A DNA stretch of 52,915 bases from Spirochaetae bacterium HGW-Spirochaetae-2 (GCA_002839355.1 PGXW01000032.1:1-52915), one strand, 5' to 3'; shown: positions 43,102-50,925, counted from the first letter of the stretch. Numbers and translations: made by a program. Notes: generated by a model not told the origin, from the sequence alone.

Positions 43102-44298
43102 CTAGAACGATACTGTGAAGGTGGGTTCCTTATCCTCGAATAACGGAGCGCAGTCATGGAAATTGCGGTATACATACCCCTTGAACCTCTCGACCGACTC
43201 CCCGCTGTATATGACACCACCAACTTGTGCGATATCATCGGGATACTTGGAAATGAACTTCTTTAGGTTCAGTGTGTGCTTGCTATCCATGGTCCTGCCG
43301 CTCTTCACCTCGTAGGGAATGAGCTTCCTCTGTTGCCCGACCAAGAGGTCCACTTCCAATCCGTTGCTATTCCTGAAAAAGTACAGCTTGTCGCTCTTCC
43401 CTGCGTTATAGCGTGCTTTCACCGCCTCCATAACAATCATATTCTCAAAAAGATTGCCCATGAGAGGATCCCGATTCATCTGGGAAGGGGTACCGATCCC
43501 GAGCAGATGCGCAGCCAACCCGACATCACAGAAATAGATTTTTGGAGTTTTGACCACCTGGCTGGTACGGGATGTGTACCATGGCCTGAGGATGTACACC
43601 AGATGTGATGCCTCAAGGATGGAGAGCCAGGAACCTATCGTCGTGCTGCTGACACCTACTTCGCCACTCAAGGCCGAGTTGTTGACCAACTGGCAACACC
43701 TCCCCGCGAGAAGAGTAAGAAAAGTCAGGAAACGCGAGAGATCATGGACAGCTCCCACCGACGCTACATCCCTCTCCACGTACGTGGTAAGGTAGCTCCG
43801 ATAGTAGTCGGATGGGGTTCGACCGGTAGTTTGGAAAAGATAGGGCATGAATCCAGAGACCAATTGCTGATCCCGGTCCAAGACAATGCCTGCATTTGAC
43901 AACTCATCCAGCGACAAGGGTAGCAAGTTGACTACGGCAGTACGCCCGGCAAGAGATTGCGACACCGTATTCTGCAATCGGATTTGCTGACTTCCCGTAA
44001 TAATATACTGTCCCATCTCCTTGTGTTCATCAATTCTGACCTGGACAAGACTTAGCAACGACGGGACCCTCTGGATCTCATCGATCACGACAGGTTCCGG
44101 ATACCGTATGAAAAATTCGTAGGGATCCTCTTCAGCAAGTTTCCGTGTCTGCAGATCCTCGAGGTTCGCATGGGAAAAACTGGGATACAGGGAAAGAGCC
44201 AAGGTGGTCTTGCCACATTGGCGGGGACCGAATATGGTCACAGCAGGATACTCTTTCATCAAACGCTTTATCACAGGTTCGATTTTTCGCGTAATCAT
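43102..44298 (-). CDS. AAA_14/DUF4143 ATPase (second copy)
   Basis: A 398-aa ATPase of the same broad family as the 41406 gene but of the more canonical subtype: MKEYPAVTIFGPRQCGKTTLALSL (P-loop about 19-27), EEDPYEFFIRYPEPVVIDEIQRVPSLLSLV, YIITGSQQIRLQNTVSQSLAGRTAVVNLLPLS and YYRSYLTTYVERDV. The DUF4143 end has GLEVDLLVGQQRKLIPYEVKSG, nuclease-like (E/D, E-x-K). The start at 44298 is chosen because the P-loop domain begins there and a 12-bp inverted repeat follows upstream; the ribosome site is weak. The longer frame to 44553 is not family sequence. Confidence 0.88.
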   Translation of the reverse strand: MITRKIEPVIKRLMKEYPAVTIFGPRQCGKTTLALSLYPSFSHANLEDLQTRKLAEEDPYEFFIRYPEPVVIDEIQRVPSLLSLVQVRIDEHKEMGQYIITGSQQIRLQNTVSQSLAGRTAVVNLLPLSLDELSNAGIVLDRDQQLVSGFMPYLFQTTGRTPSDYYRSYLTTYVERDVASVGAVHDLSRFLTFLTLLAGRCCQLVNNSALSGEVGVSSTTIGSWLSILEASHLVYILRPWYTSRTSQVVKTPKIYFCDVGLAAHLLGIGTPSQMNRDPLMGNLFENMIVMEAVKARYNAGKSDKLYFFRNSNGLEVDLLVGQQRKLIPYEVKSGRTMDSKHTLNLKKFISKYPDDIAQVGGVIYSGESVERFKGYVYRNFHDCAPLFEDKEPTFTVSF

Positions 44299-44318
44299 AC
44301 GAAGATTGTATCCCACGA

Positions 44319-44355
44319 TTACGGAGATTTCAAGTGTCGATATAAATCTCCGTAA
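44319..44355. promoter_or_regulatory. 12-bp perfect dyad upstream of second AAA_14 gene
   Basis: TTACGGAGATTT (44319-44330) and AAATCTCCGTAA (44344-44355) are exact inverted arms around 13 bases, 21 bases before the ATG. It is the wrong way round for a terminator (A run follows on the plus strand), so an operator or leader hairpin is likelier. The region 44356-44590 shows no gene. Confidence 0.55.
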
Positions 44356-44590
44356 AAAAGAATGGAAATGCAAGGTACCAATACCCCGATTTATGCGCCA
44401 ATGGATTGGGCGACTAACCTGTACCACTGATTGGGATTCCATACTGCGAAAAATATCCACTACCAGAAAAACTGTTCCAATAGGTATTTTTATGTATACG
44501 ACAACGCCTATGACGCGAGAAACGAATCCATCGGTGCTGTCGGCCTCTTCCAATAGTAGGTTCGACGGGGTTGCTGGCGGTGACCCCGAT

Positions 44591-44618
44591 TTGCTAATTT
44601 ATTTTAAAGTATTATATT
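44591..44618 (+). promoter_or_regulatory. Promoter of the baeRF gene
   Basis: TTGCTA, 16 bases, TATATT in AT-rich DNA, 76 bases before the start codon at 44695. A short inverted pair GGGGT/ACCCC lies just upstream (about 44567-44587). Confidence 0.5.
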
Positions 44619-44694
44619 AAGAGAATACAAAACGGAATTGGAGCCAGATCGGCATTCTGTTAAGGAATAATTTTTTATAAGAAAGGAGTTCATC

Positions 44695-45843
44695 ATGGCA
44701 TACGAGATTGCATATCAATTTCCGAATGAAATCATGTATCAAGAGGAAGGTCCTTTTGTATCACTCTATCAACCGACCCACAGGCATTTTCCCGAAAACA
44801 AACAAGACCCTATTGTCTTCAAGAATCTGCTTCGGGTGATTGAACAATCATTGGGCAAGAAATACGAGAAGGATTTGATCGGTTCGATCATGAAACCGTT
44901 TTTTGAACTCGAAGAGGATACGAATTTCTGGAATACCACTGCCGACGGGTTGGCTGTCTTGGCAAGCCGGAACAAGTGCGTCCTCTACAACCTTCAAATC
45001 CCTGTGAAGGAATTTGCCACCGTAGCCGAAAGTTTCCATATCAAACCTCTGATAAAGGCTTTCCAATCATTGGAGAGTTACCAGTTGCTGGGGTTGAGCC
45101 GTACCGGATTCACCCTCTATCAAGGCAATAGGTATGGGTTTACAGAAATTGTGCTCCCCCCGGATACTCCAAGAACACAGGAGGAAGTCTTGGGAAAACA
45201 GCTGACGGATCCCTACCTGTCGCACGGCTCCTATGGCGGGGCTGGAGGCCACCCGATGTACCATGGACATGGGGATGTCAAGCAGGAGATAGACAACGAT
45301 ACCGAGAAATTCTTCAGGTATGTGGATCGGTTTGTGTTGGACAACTATTCCAAACACTCAAAATTACCGCTCATATTGGTTTCGCTGAAAGAATACCATG
45401 CTCAGTTCAAGCATGTAAGCAACAATCCTTATCTACTCGAAGAGGGTATACAGAGTGCCTACGACTCCTTGAAGATGGACGAACTTACCCGTAAAGCATT
45501 GGAAATAATCAAACCTATCAATTTGGAAAAGATACGAACCCTAGTCGAATCCTATAAAAAGGCAGAGGCCGAATCATTGGGGTCCTCGGATCTGGCACAG
45601 ATTGCCAAAGCCGCATTCGACAGTCGGATCGAAACATTGTTGATCGAGGAAAACAAGATACTACCCGGAAAAATCGACAATGCCACAGGCGAACCGGAAT
45701 TTTGTGCAATCGATGATCCCGATTGTGGTGATATCCTGGATGATATCGCGGAATTGACGTTGATGCGCAAAGGTGATGTATTGATCCTCCCCAAGGAGAT
45801 GATGCCCGGAACCACAGGCATTTCAGCCATATATAGATTTTAA
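44695..45843 (+). CDS. Bacterial archaeo-eukaryotic release-factor-like protein (baeRF)
   Basis: A 382-aa cytosolic protein of the baeRF group, bacterial relatives of eRF1/Pelota. The N-terminal part contains the family marker VSLYQPTHRHFPENKQDPIVFKNLL (split here for length) and WNTTADGLAVLASRN; the middle has LLGLSRTGFTLYQGNRYG; the C-terminal domain contains LPLILVSLKEYHAQFKHVS and LMRKGDVLILPKEMMP. baeRF proteins are proposed to act on stalled ribosomes or in stress, often near defence genes. AAGGAG and an upstream promoter support the start. It is convergent with ssb. The exact baeRF subfamily is not claimed. Confidence 0.78.
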   Translation: MAYEIAYQFPNEIMYQEEGPFVSLYQPTHRHFPENKQDPIVFKNLLRVIEQSLGKKYEKDLIGSIMKPFFELEEDTNFWNTTADGLAVLASRNKCVLYNLQIPVKEFATVAESFHIKPLIKAFQSLESYQLLGLSRTGFTLYQGNRYGFTEIVLPPDTPRTQEEVLGKQLTDPYLSHGSYGGAGGHPMYHGHGDVKQEIDNDTEKFFRYVDRFVLDNYSKHSKLPLILVSLKEYHAQFKHVSNNPYLLEEGIQSAYDSLKMDELTRKALEIIKPINLEKIRTLVESYKKAEAESLGSSDLAQIAKAAFDSRIETLLIEENKILPGKIDNATGEPEFCAIDDPDCGDILDDIAELTLMRKGDVLILPKEMMPGTTGISAIYRF

Positions 45844-45873
45844 CCGTCTGGAAACTACAGATTGTCCAACAAA

Positions 45874-45910
45874 CGGCATGGTGATACACCACGAGGGTGC
45901 CACCATGCCG
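45874..45910. other. 10-bp inverted repeat between convergent genes
   Basis: CGGCATGGTG (45874-45883) and CACCATGCCG (45901-45910) are exact arms with a 17-base loop between the baeRF and ssb stop codons. There is no T run, so if it ends transcription it is not a standard intrinsic terminator. Confidence 0.5.
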
Positions 45911-45936
45911 GGATAACCGGGAATCTTCCCACGTGA

Positions 45937-46371
45937 TTATTTTTTCTTTTTCTTGGGTTCCTCAGGCTGTTCGAAGACCATATCGTTGTCGTTGGTCTCC
46001 GTCTCGATCGCAACCTCTTCGGCCTGCGAGGTGTCATTCCTGTTCGGATCGGGATGGAACTCCACATGCTCGGCGACCACGACATAGCGCTCGCGCATCT
46101 TCTCATCCTCGCCTTGCCACCGGTCCTGTTTCAATCTCCCCACTACCCTGACACCTCGCCCCTTGCGCAAATACTTTCCGCAGCTTTCCGCCAGTGCTCC
46201 CCAGGTATCGATATTCACATACGAGACCTCGTTGATCAGCGCCTTCTCGGCATTCCGATAATACCGGTTCGACGCGATCGAGAACCGGCAGATACTTCGC
46301 CCGCTGGGAATCGCACCCAATTCGGGATCCTGGGTCAAGTTCCCTTCAATGACAACCAGCCCATGATACAA
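45937..46371 (-). CDS. ssb: Single-stranded DNA-binding protein with poly-Lys tail
   Basis: A 144-aa protein with an OB-fold of SSB type: LVVIEGNLTQDPELGAIPSG, ICRFSIASNRYY, VSYVNIDTWGALAESCGKYLRKGRGVRVVGRL and YVVVAEHVEF. The C-terminal tail is acidic but ends in five lysines, without the D-D-D-I-P-F tip that normally recruits partner proteins. A TTG at 46371 with AGGG five bases upstream is preferred over the TTG at 46386, which has no ribosome site. A 23-bp dyad lies just upstream. It may be an accessory SSB and not the main one. Confidence 0.85.
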   Translation of the reverse strand: MYHGLVVIEGNLTQDPELGAIPSGRSICRFSIASNRYYRNAEKALINEVSYVNIDTWGALAESCGKYLRKGRGVRVVGRLKQDRWQGEDEKMRERYVVVAEHVEFHPDPNRNDTSQAEEVAIETETNDNDMVFEQPEEPKKKKK

Positions 46372-46384
46372 GATTACCCTATGC

Positions 46385-46407
46385 AAGTGTTTGTTTAGTA
46401 AACACTT
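46385..46407. promoter_or_regulatory. Dyad at the ssb start
   Basis: AAGTGTTT ... AAACACTT enclose GTTTAGT; the inner TGTTTA-G-TAAACA (46392-46404) is itself a perfect palindrome. It lies 14 bases upstream of the chosen TTG and could be an operator. Confidence 0.5.
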
Positions 46408-46530
46408 ATTTTTCTGGAATTTTACCAGTTTTTCATCATTTTTTGATATTTTAGACTACTCAATTTCGTCAATTTTTACCAAAGACACGCACACACGCAT
46501 TTTCAACAATACCGTTGATTAATATGCCAT

Positions 46531-47541
46531 TTAGTTTTGGGGTTTGGTGGTTTTGTTTACTTTTTTCACAGCCTTCTTGGAGCTGTAATGGGTGCTCTTT
46601 CTGACCTTGTTCCCGTGCTCATCGATCTCAATGTTGGAGCGCTTTGCCTTCAGCTTCTGCACGCGTTTGAACTGTCGTTCATGGATGATGGGGATGTGAT
46701 GGTTGCGTGACCGATGGACCTCGAACGGGTCACGCGCTTTTCTCTTGGTGGAAGGAAAATCATCGGACTCTGTTTCTCCATAGACGGAGGTTCCAGTGTA
46801 CTTCTCATTGGTGAGGATGTTCTCGATCGTCTTTACCGGCCATTTGCTCTTGCCCGTTGGTGTAGGAACCTTCAGCGCTTCCAGTTCCTTCTTGATCCTC
46901 ACGATGCTCCAGCCTTGCTCATACCAATCAAAGATCTTCAGGACTATTCTGGCTTCAGCAATGTTGAGGATGAGGCCTTCCTCCTCATTACGATCATATC
47001 CATAGCACCTTCGGGAGAATGCCGGGGAGTCGGGATCCATGGTACTTCTTCTCAGGCCCCACTTGATGTTCTCGCTCTTGTTCTCACTCTCAGCCTGGGC
47101 TATGCCGGCATGAAGAGTAAGGAGCAACTCCCCTGCTTGGCTGAGGAGATGTATCTGCTCATTGTAGAAAAAGACATCCACCTTCAGTTCCTTGAGCCTC
47201 CGAAGCGTCACCAGAAAATCAACACAGTTGCGTCCGAACCGGCTGATGGACTTGGTATAGATCATATCGATCTTGCCCGCCTCACAGTCGGCCAGGAGGC
47301 TCTGGAACCCTGGTCTGGAACTGATGGTCCGTCCTGATTTGATGTCGGTATAGGTACCGACATATTCCCAAGCGGGGTTCTCCAGGATGTCCTCCTTCTC
47401 GAAATCCATCTGGGCCGAGAGGCTTTGCAGCTGTCGCTCCATCTGCGTGCTCACACGACAGTACAAGGCAACCCGGAGACGCTTGAAATGCCGTCTGGCT
47501 GGGATGACATGTATGATGGGTTTTCTTTTCTCGTCCGGCAT
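46531..47541 (-). CDS. Serine recombinase (resolvase + recombinase domains)
   Basis: A 336-aa site-specific recombinase. The catalytic resolvase domain has VALYCRVST with the nucleophile Ser near 31, SGRTISSRPGFQSLL, and SISRFGRNCVDFL; then the recombinase domain with SPAFSRRCYGYDRNEEEGLI, WYEQGWSIVRIKKELEALKVPTPTGKSKW and ILTNEKYTGTSVYGE. It lacks the zinc ribbon and coiled coil of many 450-550 aa large serine integrases, so it is a short form or a C-terminally trimmed one. It has no clear ribosome site. It marks a mobile element or its remnant; a decayed copy of its 3' end lies at 47808. Confidence 0.9.
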   Translation of the reverse strand: MPDEKRKPIIHVIPARRHFKRLRVALYCRVSTQMERQLQSLSAQMDFEKEDILENPAWEYVGTYTDIKSGRTISSRPGFQSLLADCEAGKIDMIYTKSISRFGRNCVDFLVTLRRLKELKVDVFFYNEQIHLLSQAGELLLTLHAGIAQAESENKSENIKWGLRRSTMDPDSPAFSRRCYGYDRNEEEGLILNIAEARIVLKIFDWYEQGWSIVRIKKELEALKVPTPTGKSKWPVKTIENILTNEKYTGTSVYGETESDDFPSTKRKARDPFEVHRSRNHHIPIIHERQFKRVQKLKAKRSNIEIDEHGNKVRKSTHYSSKKAVKKVNKTTKPQN

Positions 47542-47807
47542 GGTTTTTTATAACACGAATGGAAAGGGATCAAAATTGAAAATATCATATATCCAGGCCA
47601 AGGACAGACAAGGGTATATATTCAGTAACTTCGCGGTCATCCCAAGGTTTGAGCAGATAGGGATAGCGTCATTACAATTTGACTAAAACTACCTCCAAGG
47701 TACACCGCATGGGGATAAAATGGTTCGGGGTCACGTCAATACAAACCTCAGGTTCTTCGTACTCTCGTTTCTTCAACATTAATATTGATGCTTAAAACAT
47801 CTATTAT

Positions 47808-47891
47808 TGGGGTTTAGTTATTTTACTTAACCCTATTCACAGCCTTCTTGAAACTGCAATGAGGGCTCTTCCTGGAAATGTTCTCGTGCTT
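47808..47891 (-). pseudogene. Decayed second copy of the recombinase 3' end
   Basis: The stretch resembles the tail of the recombinase gene (46537-46620) over about 85 bases: the blocks TTGGGGTTT, TTCACAGCCTTCTTG, GGCTCTT and CGTGCT recur in the same order and orientation, with roughly three quarters of bases the same and small gaps. It is not translatable. The rest of 47542-47977 shows no gene. Confidence 0.6.
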
Positions 47892-47977
47892 CAATAGATA
47901 ATCTTACATTTACATCTTCCACTAGCCCGGAGTAACAGCAGTGGGAAAGACATTTCATTTATATGGTGGTCATACGC

Positions 47978-48006
47978 TTGACAGATATACCCCCTAGGGG
48001 TATATT
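47978..48006 (+). promoter_or_regulatory. csoR promoter with CsoR operator
   Basis: A textbook promoter: TTGACA (47978-47983), 17 bases, TATATT (48001-48006). The near-palindrome TATACCCC-CTA-GGGGTATA fills the spacer (47986-48004), matching known CsoR operators of C/G tracts flanked by TATA. Transcription is predicted to start at about 48013, the first base of the ATG. Confidence 0.8.
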
Positions 48007-48012
48007 GTGTAT

Positions 48013-48285
48013 ATGGATGAACGCACCAGAAAGAAAACAGATTCCCGCCTTGCCCGCATCGAAGGACAAGTGAAAGGCATCAGGAAAATGGTCGAAGTCG
48101 ACCGGTACTGTATCGATATCCTCACCCAGATATCCGCCGTGATCTCAGCGCTCAAGGGAGTGGAGGAGATCGTGATGGAGCATCATCTCCACACCTGTGT
48201 GGCCCATGCCATGCAGCAGGAGGACCCAGAGGAGAAGCAACTGAAGATCATCGAGGTGATGGATGCATTCAAACGATTTCGCTAA
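48013..48285 (+). CDS. csoR: Copper-sensing repressor CsoR
   Basis: A 90-aa all-helical metal sensor that binds operator DNA and lets go on Cu(I). The Cu ligands Cys33, His58 and Cys62 fall at the canonical +25 and +29 spacing (DRYCIDIL, MEHHLHTCVAHAM). DSRLARIEGQVKGIRKMVE is the signature first helix. The predicted transcription start coincides with the ATG at 48013 and there is no ribosome site, so the mRNA appears leaderless; the GTG at 48007 would precede it. It leads the unit csoR, LDCC protein, CopB-like ATPase. Confidence 0.92.
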   Translation: MDERTRKKTDSRLARIEGQVKGIRKMVEVDRYCIDILTQISAVISALKGVEEIVMEHHLHTCVAHAMQQEDPEEKQLKIIEVMDAFKRFR

Positions 48286-48301
48286 CCGAGGAGGTGTGCC
48301 G

Positions 48302-48472
48302 ATGAAATTTTTCAAGAACATCAAGGTTCGTTGGAATGATTATCTGAAAAGAATGGCGGAAGCCAATGATCGTAACTTTGGGGACCAACGGTTGGACTGT
48401 TGTTCGCTCAATAGGAAATCTGCAGATATGGATCCGACGGGGGACATCATCAATAAGTACAACAGATCCTGA
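48302..48472 (+). CDS. LDCC-motif putative metal-binding small protein
   Basis: A 56-aa protein beginning MKFFKNIKVRWNDYL, with the motif RLDCCSLNRK at residues 30-39, the mark of the small LDCC family thought to bind metal through the paired Cys. The start is fixed by GAGGAGG seven bases upstream and lies 16 bases after csoR. Its place between the copper sensor and copper pump suggests a metal-buffering or chaperone role, which is inference. Confidence 0.85.
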   Translation: MKFFKNIKVRWNDYLKRMAEANDRNFGDQRLDCCSLNRKSADMDPTGDIINKYNRS

Positions 48473-48546
48473 TCTCACCCTTTTTCCCACGATGATTGTC
48501 AAACATTCTGGTTTCCATACTGGAAAACCATTTTAAGGAGGAGCCT

Positions 48547-50784
48547 ATGAGCAATTTAAAAGATCTCGCAAAACACTATGATGGTCATAGCAACCATGCG
48601 GACCATAGCAACCATGCGGACCATGGCAACCATGCGGACCATGGCAACCATTCGGACCATGGCAACCATTCGGACCATGGCAACCATGCGGACCATGGCA
48701 ACCATTCGGACCATGGCAACCATGCGGACCATGGCAACCATGCGGACCATGGCAATCATTCGGACCATGGCAATCATTCGGACCATGGCAATCATTCGGA
48801 CCATGGCAATCATGCGGACCATAGCAACCATGCGGACCACCATCGAATGATGATAAAGGACTTTCGAAACAGGTTCTATTTCAGCTTGTTACTCACGTTA
48901 CCCATCCTTGCGCTTACGCCGTTGATCAAGGACCTCACTGGTTTTGGATGGACGTTCCCGAGGGCAGACTATGTCGTATTCCTTTTGGCTACGATTCTGT
49001 ATTTCGTAGGAGGTTGGCCTTTCCTTTCCGGTTTGGTGAAGGAGTTGAAGGAAAAATCTCCGGGGATGATGACACTAATAGGCATGGCTATCACAGTAGC
49101 CTACGGATATAGTACTGCTGTTACCTTCGGTCTTCCAGGGATGCCCTTCTACTGGGAACTTGCAACCTTGATCGCCATCATGCTTGCGGGACACTGGATA
49201 GAAATGACCAGCGTCGTAGGCGCATCGGCGGCATTGGAAAAACTGGCCCGCCTCATGCCATCGGAAGCCCACAGGAAAGAAGGGGAAACAATCAAGGACA
49301 TACCACTCAGTCTTGTTGAGAATGGCGATCTCCTTATAGTAAAACCTGGGGAGAAAATTCCCGCCGACGGCCGGATCCACGAAGGTGCCGGGTATGTCGA
49401 TGAATCAATGCTCACAGGGGAATCGCGTCCGGTCCGACGCGAGAAGGGAGACAGGCTCATTGGCGGGTCGATCAATGGTGATTCCAGCATCACCATCAAG
49501 GTTGATGGAGTCGGGGAGCATGCATATCTGTCGAAGATAATTACCATGGTCCGCGAGGCACAACAAGTCAAATCGAAGACACAGAAGTTGAGCGACCGGG
49601 CAGCCCGTTACCTGACCATAGCAGCAATCACCATTGGAATTGCCACCTTGGTCAGCTGGCTGCTGGTCGGCTACGACCTGCAGTTCGCCATCACACGAAT
49701 GGCCACCGTTATGATCATCGCCTGCCCCCACGCACTTGGATTGGCCATTCCCCTTGTGGTTTCTGTCTCAACTGCCAAATCTGCACAACACGGATTGCTC
49801 ATCCGAAATCGGACAGCATTTGAGCAGGCTCGAAAAATCGATACCATTGTGTTCGATAAGACGGGCACGCTCACAAAGGGTACTTTCACGGTGACCGATG
49901 TGACATCGACCGACACGGGGACCTATTCGAAAATGGAGGTGTTGCGATTGGCAGCATCTGTTGAAGCACATTCGGAGCATCCTATCGGGAAAAGCATCGT
50001 TGGACATGCAACCGCCCAAGGCCTTGAATTGTCCTCTGTGGACGAAGTCTCGGCAATCAAGGGGAAGGGCATCGGCGGGAACGTCGATGGTTCGGCAATT
50101 CTGGTTACCAGCCCTTCCCATGCACGTCAACTCGGCATCGACATCCCTTCTGCCAAGGACGAACAGGCTGTAACCCGTGTTTTTGTCCTGGTGGAAAAGC
50201 GGTTGATTGGCTCTATCACCCTCAGTGATACGGTGCGTCCAGAGTCCCATGGCGCCATCAAGACGCTGCAATCAATGGGCATAGCCTGCTGGATGCTCAC
50301 TGGAGACAACGAAGCGACCGCCCGTGCCGTTTCCGAGGAATTGGGCATGAATGGCTACTTTGCCGAGGTGTTGCCCGATGAGAAGCAACAGAAGATCAAG
50401 GAACTGCAGAAGAAGGGCTCATTCGTGGCGATGACAGGAGACGGCGTGAATGATTCTCCTGCCCTGGCGCAAGCCGATGTCGGGATTGCCATCGGGTCGG
50501 GAACCGATGTGGCGGCGTCCACCGCCGATATCGTGTTGGTGGATTCAAATCCACAGGATATCGTGACGCTCATCAGGTTCGGAAAAGCCACCTATCGCAA
50601 GATGATCCAGAACCTGGTGTGGGCTACTGCATACAATGTGTTTGCCATTCCTCTTGCCGCGGGAGTTCTGCACTTCACCGGGTTCATCCTGCAACCGGAG
50701 GTGGGTGCCGTCCTGATGACCTTGTCCACGGTGGTGGTTGCAATCAACGCCCGGTTGCTAAAAGTACCGAAGCAAGCGGGCTGA
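48547..50784 (+). CDS. copB: CopB-type heavy-metal P-type ATPase with His-repeat N-terminus
   Basis: A 745-aa inner-membrane pump exporting copper or a related ion. Residues 15-98 are 14 copies of a His-rich hexapeptide (see repeat). The core follows: membrane helices, the actuator motif TGES (about 289-292), the transmembrane metal motif CPH (about 392-394, in ACPHALGLAIP), the phosphorylation site DKTGTLTKG (Asp about 437), SEHPIGKSI and MTGDGVNDSPALAQADVGIAIGSG-like hinge residues. CPH, in place of CPC, places it in the P1B-3 (CopB) group, linked to Cu(II)/Cu(I) or Ag export. There is no Cys metal-binding domain. AAGGAGGAG precedes the ATG at 48547. Confidence 0.93.
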   Translation: MSNLKDLAKHYDGHSNHADHSNHADHGNHADHGNHSDHGNHSDHGNHADHGNHSDHGNHADHGNHADHGNHSDHGNHSDHGNHSDHGNHADHSNHADHHRMMIKDFRNRFYFSLLLTLPILALTPLIKDLTGFGWTFPRADYVVFLLATILYFVGGWPFLSGLVKELKEKSPGMMTLIGMAITVAYGYSTAVTFGLPGMPFYWELATLIAIMLAGHWIEMTSVVGASAALEKLARLMPSEAHRKEGETIKDIPLSLVENGDLLIVKPGEKIPADGRIHEGAGYVDESMLTGESRPVRREKGDRLIGGSINGDSSITIKVDGVGEHAYLSKIITMVREAQQVKSKTQKLSDRAARYLTIAAITIGIATLVSWLLVGYDLQFAITRMATVMIIACPHALGLAIPLVVSVSTAKSAQHGLLIRNRTAFEQARKIDTIVFDKTGTLTKGTFTVTDVTSTDTGTYSKMEVLRLAASVEAHSEHPIGKSIVGHATAQGLELSSVDEVSAIKGKGIGGNVDGSAILVTSPSHARQLGIDIPSAKDEQAVTRVFVLVEKRLIGSITLSDTVRPESHGAIKTLQSMGIACWMLTGDNEATARAVSEELGMNGYFAEVLPDEKQQKIKELQKKGSFVAMTGDGVNDSPALAQADVGIAIGSGTDVAASTADIVLVDSNPQDIVTLIRFGKATYRKMIQNLVWATAYNVFAIPLAAGVLHFTGFILQPEVGAVLMTLSTVVVAINARLLKVPKQAG
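48589..48840 (+). repeat. 18-bp coding minisatellite, 14 units of (G/S)NH(A/S)DH
   Basis: Fourteen perfect-length 18-bp units encode hexapeptides of the form G/S-N-H-A/S-D-H, two His each (28 His). Units differ at Gly/Ser, Ala/Ser and in the Asn codon (AAC/AAT), the last three features forming local runs, as expected from expansion by slippage or unequal exchange. The 18-bp unit keeps the reading frame, so copy number can change without breaking the protein. Confidence 0.95.
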
Positions 50785-50790
50785 TCCTTT

Positions 50791-50840
50791 CCTGATCTCG
50801 CTCAACCTTGCCGCTGGGACGGGCAACGGTGAAGATCAGG
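50791..50840 (+). other. Branched hairpin after copB
   Basis: CCTGATCT (50791-50798) and AGATCAGG (50833-50840) enclose an inner pair TTGCC/GGCAA. It lies 7 bases after the stop and lacks a T run, so it may stabilise mRNA or end transcription weakly. Confidence 0.4.
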
Positions 50841-50887
50841 TAAAGAATTCAGGGGAACTCTTTGCAGATACGCGGCATTGCTTTACA

Positions 50888-50913
50888 TTGACTACACACC
50901 CCCTCGGGGGTGT
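50888..50913 (+). promoter_or_regulatory. Second CsoR-like operator with -35 box
   Basis: TTGACT (50888-50893), two bases, then ACACCCCC-TC-GGGGGTGT (50896-50913), a perfect dyad with the same spacing from the -35 as at csoR. The expected -10 position reads TGTGGG and is poor. A ribosome site GGAGG follows at 50915. Confidence 0.6.
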
Positions 50914-50925
50914 GGGAGGTTAAAA

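Noticed and set aside
48589-48840. Possible CRISPR array from regular repeats
   Set aside because: The 18-bp units are contiguous with no spacers and encode protein; no cas genes are seen. The same applies to the 89-bp repeats.
48556-48843. Antisense and alternative-frame open frames through the His-rich repeat (Met-Val-Arg-rich)
   Set aside because: They are by-products of the 18-bp repeat, which is open in several frames; the sense frame joins a complete ATPase.
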